Shown piece by piece: positions 33,518 through 35,987 of a stretch of 35,987 bases of DNA. The position numbers were made by a program, and so were the translations under genes. Origin of the DNA: Tateyamaria pelophila. GTDB lineage: Bacteria; Pseudomonadota; Alphaproteobacteria; Rhodobacterales; Rhodobacteraceae. A model generated the notes under the pieces. That model was not told the origin of the DNA and made no database searches. It worked only from the letters and a program-made list of their open reading frames with translations. Location of the stretch: positions 1 to 35,987 of the forward strand of contig NZ_JAIMIA010000049.1 in NCBI RefSeq assembly GCF_019966495.1, read 5' to 3'. Every line of letters starts with the position of its first letter. Position 1 is the stretch's first letter.

Positions 33518-35617
33518 ATGACAAGTAACAATAAAATTTTAACTGTTTCCTACGGTACCTTTTCTTGCACGTTGGAAGGGTTTGACGACAATTTTGGTAC
33601 GATGAAAGCCATTGCGGAATACTTCCGCGATCTGGCTTCTGACGATCGTTATTTTGGCGCAGAGCCACCGCAACCGGACGTAGAGATGCTCGCTCGGATC
33701 GCAGAACGCGAGATTTCGCGGCGCGTGGATGCCCGAAAGCATGACGGCCGCTACGTTTTAAGTGCCGAGCAGGCGCAAGTCAGTGCAGCCGCCTCTCCTA
33801 CGGGACTCGATGCACAAGCCCATCCCAGCGAAACCGCCGAGCACACAAGTCCTGGCGCGCAGGACATCACCGAAACGGTGGCGGACCATCCGCATCAACA
33901 AAATGCCATGCAACAGAACGTCACAGAATGTTCAGAAGAGGACGGCGCGAGCGCGAATTTCGGGCGTTCCAATGTCGATTCAGCTCAGGAAGCTTTTGAA
34001 ACCGAAGCCGCGGCGTCCGATGCCGAAAGTGTGGCAAACCCTGCCGACATCGACGCCTCTTCTGCGCAGGATGCAGAACAGTTTTTTGCGCAACCTGACC
34101 CAGAAACAGATTTGAAGGCCGCCGAGGTCATTGCAGAGGCTGAGCCTGTCGACAGGAAAGAGGCTCCCGCACCCGACAGCATCGCGGCAAAACTTCAGCG
34201 CATTCGCGCTGTTGTGACCAAGAGTCGGGATGACATCCCAGAAGAAGTGTTCGAAGACGAATATGCCGAAGACCTTGCGCCAAGCGCGCCTGCGGACACC
34301 CCAATCCTTGACCAAGTCGTTGCAGGGACCGACACCGACGCGGTGGCCGACCCAGCAGAATCCTCGGTGATTGTACAAGCGGCACTCGCAGTTGAAACCT
34401 TGCAAGAGGCTGAAAACGCAGCAATTGAAGAAGATGAAAACGAAAGCGAAAGTGACGATGTCACAGCTTTACTGGCCCGCTTCGATACGGAGGAAAACAG
34501 CTTAGCCGCAGCGAACACGGAGCAAACAGATGAAAGCTCTATAGACGCCGAAGTTGAAGACGATGTTTTGCTGCTCGACACGCTTGCAAGCTATACTGGG
34601 GAAAACGCAAACTCAAAAGAAGATGATGAGGATGACGCGAACCTCTTTGATGATGGCTTGGCGACTGAAATTGATCATGTCGAAAGTATCCAGACACGTG
34701 TCGAAGACACAACTGACAGTCCCGAGGTCAAAGCCGCGCGTGCACGCATCATCAAAGTGAAACGTTCCGAAATCGACGCAGCCATTGCAAGCGGTGCCTT
34801 GGAAGAAGTCGACGATGCCAGCGAGAACGACACCTCATCTTTTGATGCGCAAAATGAAGAACAACTCTCCGCATCCGCAGACCCAGACATACGCGTGTCG
34901 CAAGAAGAGACCGTTGACGCGAATCATGACGCCGCGAACGATACTGATGACACTACAACCCAACCAACTGTAGAGGACGACGACGTCTCTCGCCTGATGG
35001 CTGAGGTGGACACTCAGATGGATGAACCTGAAAGTACCAACCGCCGCAGTGCATTTGCGCACCTGAAAGCGGCGGTCATGGCAAAAAAAGCCGACCTCGG
35101 CATCGGCAAAGAGGATGAGGGCAAAGACGGTGCGTATCGGTCCGACCTTGCGTCGGTCGTAAAACCGCGACGCCCCGAAGGCCGCGGCGTCGCAAACACT
35201 TCCGAGAGCAAGCGTCCGGCCCCTTTGAAGCTCGTCGCGGAGCAGCGCGTGGACATTGACAAAGAACCGACAGGACCGGTGCGCCCGCGCCGAGTAGCCG
35301 CCCGTGAAGACGTTCCAAACACTGCGGCCGAAACCAGTTTTCAGGATTACGCCAACGAAATGGGGGCTCACGATTTGCCCGAACTTTTAGAAGCCGCCGC
35401 CAGCTACCTCAGTTTTGTCGAAGGTCGAGACCAATTTTCGCGCCCTCAACTAATGACCAAAGTTCGTCAGATCGAAAAAGGCGATTTTAATCGAGAAGAT
35501 GGGTTGCGCTCCTTTGGTCAACTCCTGCGTGCGGGCAAAATAGAGAAGATTAAAGGTGGGCGATTTGCTGTAACGGGCGACATCGGTTACCGGCCAGACC
35601 ATCGCGCCGCGGGCTAA
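33518..35617 (+). CDS. Large acidic roseobacter protein of unknown function
   Basis: A 699-residue protein in three parts. Residues 1-85 are ordered and look conserved (SYGTFSCTLEGFDDNF, AIAEYFRDLASDDRYFGAEP, MLARIAEREISRRVD). Residues about 86-600 are highly acidic, rich in Glu, Asp, Ala and Ser, and probably disordered, with short basic segments such as ARIIKVKRSEIDAAI and FAHLKAAVMAKKADLG. Residues about 605-699 are a second folded domain (LPELLEAAASYLSFVEGRD, REDGLRSFGQLLRAGK, GGRFAVTGD), perhaps winged-helix. I recall relatives in roseobacters, often misnamed chemotaxis protein; no CheA motif is seen here. GAGGACGAG precedes ATG 33518. Its stop codon abuts an insertion element. The function is unknown. 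Confidence 0.85.
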   Translation: MTSNNKILTVSYGTFSCTLEGFDDNFGTMKAIAEYFRDLASDDRYFGAEPPQPDVEMLARIAEREISRRVDARKHDGRYVLSAEQAQVSAAASPTGLDAQAHPSETAEHTSPGAQDITETVADHPHQQNAMQQNVTECSEEDGASANFGRSNVDSAQEAFETEAAASDAESVANPADIDASSAQDAEQFFAQPDPETDLKAAEVIAEAEPVDRKEAPAPDSIAAKLQRIRAVVTKSRDDIPEEVFEDEYAEDLAPSAPADTPILDQVVAGTDTDAVADPAESSVIVQAALAVETLQEAENAAIEEDENESESDDVTALLARFDTEENSLAAANTEQTDESSIDAEVEDDVLLLDTLASYTGENANSKEDDEDDANLFDDGLATEIDHVESIQTRVEDTTDSPEVKAARARIIKVKRSEIDAAIASGALEEVDDASENDTSSFDAQNEEQLSASADPDIRVSQEETVDANHDAANDTDDTTTQPTVEDDDVSRLMAEVDTQMDEPESTNRRSAFAHLKAAVMAKKADLGIGKEDEGKDGAYRSDLASVVKPRRPEGRGVANTSESKRPAPLKLVAEQRVDIDKEPTGPVRPRRVAAREDVPNTAAETSFQDYANEMGAHDLPELLEAAASYLSFVEGRDQFSRPQLMTKVRQIEKGDFNREDGLRSFGQLLRAGKIEKIKGGRFAVTGDIGYRPDHRAAG

Positions 35618-35987
35618 AGCATTTTGCATTTAATCTGAGGCATATCCGGCGGCTTTGAGAAAGTTCCAGCATTCTACTGGTTCGTAGAGATCGCAGATGT
35701 CGCCAAGCGCTTCAAACAAGGCATCGTAGGTTCTGGCTCCGATGCGCCGCAGATGGGATTTGAGCTTTGAGAATGCCATTTCAATTGGATTGAGGTCCGG
35801 ACTGTAAGCAGGCAGAAACAAGAACCAGCAGCCGCGCTTGCGCAGAACTTCGGCTGCGCGCGGACTTTTGTGGGTGGACAGATTGTCCAGGATCACAACG
35901 GTGCCGGGGTCGAGCACCGGAGCGAGTTGTGTTTCGATGTAGGTGTCGAATGCCGGGCCGTTCATCGCGCCTGTGATGACCCAAGGC
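35617..35987 (-). mobile_element. IS630-type insertion element, partial
   Basis: The element enters from the right edge and its 3' end lies here. The outer end appears to start right after a TA dinucleotide at 35615-35616, the target IS630 elements duplicate, which would place the boundary inside the TAA stop of the upstream gene. The terminal repeat cannot be confirmed because the other end lies outside the window. Confidence 0.6.
35630..35987 (-). CDS. IS630-family transposase, C-terminal part, truncated by window edge
   Basis: The last 118 residues of a DDE transposase. The frame is open past the ATG at 35965 to the window edge (reading PWVITGAMNGPAF), so that ATG is internal and the true start lies outside. 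The second catalytic Asp is in VVILDNLSTHKS and the catalytic Glu in PDLNPIEMAFSKLK, the D-D34-E-like end of IS630 transposases. The final LKAAGYASD is normal for the family. No internal stop or frameshift is visible in this part, so the copy may be intact. Confidence 0.93.
   Translation of the reverse strand, partial: PWVITGAMNGPAFDTYIETQLAPVLDPGTVVILDNLSTHKSPRAAEVLRKRGCWFLFLPAYSPDLNPIEMAFSKLKSHLRRIGARTYDALFEALGDICDLYEPVECWNFLKAAGYASD

Noticed and set aside
33518-35617. Chemotaxis kinase CheA
   Set aside because: No Hpt, histidine kinase or CheW-like motifs are present, although relatives may carry that name.

Overview
The window looks like chromosomal DNA of a marine alphaproteobacterium of the Roseobacter group (Rhodobacteraceae). 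The basis is GC-rich coding with long antisense shadow frames, FolE2 in place of FolE, MetZ under an alphaproteobacterial SAM-II riboswitch, an N7-spaced GTTC direct repeat of the Rhodobacter SOS-box type, an hflK-hflC-DUF2065-htrA run, a NuoE/NuoF-type fusion related to formate dehydrogenase, and a large acidic protein of a type I recall from roseobacters. No species call is possible. I saw no rRNA, tRNA or CRISPR array.

Layout. 1-6.2 kb: a possible methylated-amine catabolic unit. A minus-strand operon encodes a dimethylglycine/sarcosine dehydrogenase-like flavoprotein, an MttB-family methyltransferase homologue without pyrrolysine, and a TetR regulator; a PLP aminotransferase converges on it, and an inverted repeat that may be the TetR operator precedes the operon. 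6.2-6.9 kb holds no recognisable gene. 6.9-9.5 kb: folE2 and metZ, the latter behind a SAM-II riboswitch and an intrinsic terminator. 9.6-16.3 kb: an alpha/beta hydrolase, then ftsY, an EamA transporter and yciB on the minus strand, a NuoE-NuoF fusion without its catalytic partner, and a small secreted four-cysteine protein. Short palindromes sharing a GTAAGGCG head recur at gene ends here.

16.4-21.4 kb: xseA and purD diverge; a ferredoxin operon carries an FG-GAP/VCBS protein and a second four-cysteine secreted protein, a paralogue of the one at 15.9 kb. An SOS-box-like element overlaps a promoter directly in front of a 141-residue protein that resembles only the C-terminal OB domain of DnaE2. 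21.6-28.2 kb: an envelope proteolysis unit (hflK, hflC, DUF2065, an HtrA protease), glutathione reductase with an unusual insertion, and rpiA. 28.3-33.4 kb: an atypical class III nucleotidyl cyclase, a GST-like protein tightly linked to L-serine dehydratase, a second EamA transporter, and thiamine diphosphokinase whose 3' end overlaps the transporter. 33.5-36 kb: a 699-residue acidic protein with conserved-looking ends, abutted at its stop codon by an IS630-type element that runs off the right edge.

The most notable items are the SOS-linked DnaE2 OB-domain protein, the quaternary-amine unit, the REP-like palindromes, the cyclase lacking its catalytic Asn, and the paralogous secreted proteins. 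Most of the rest is ordinary housekeeping.
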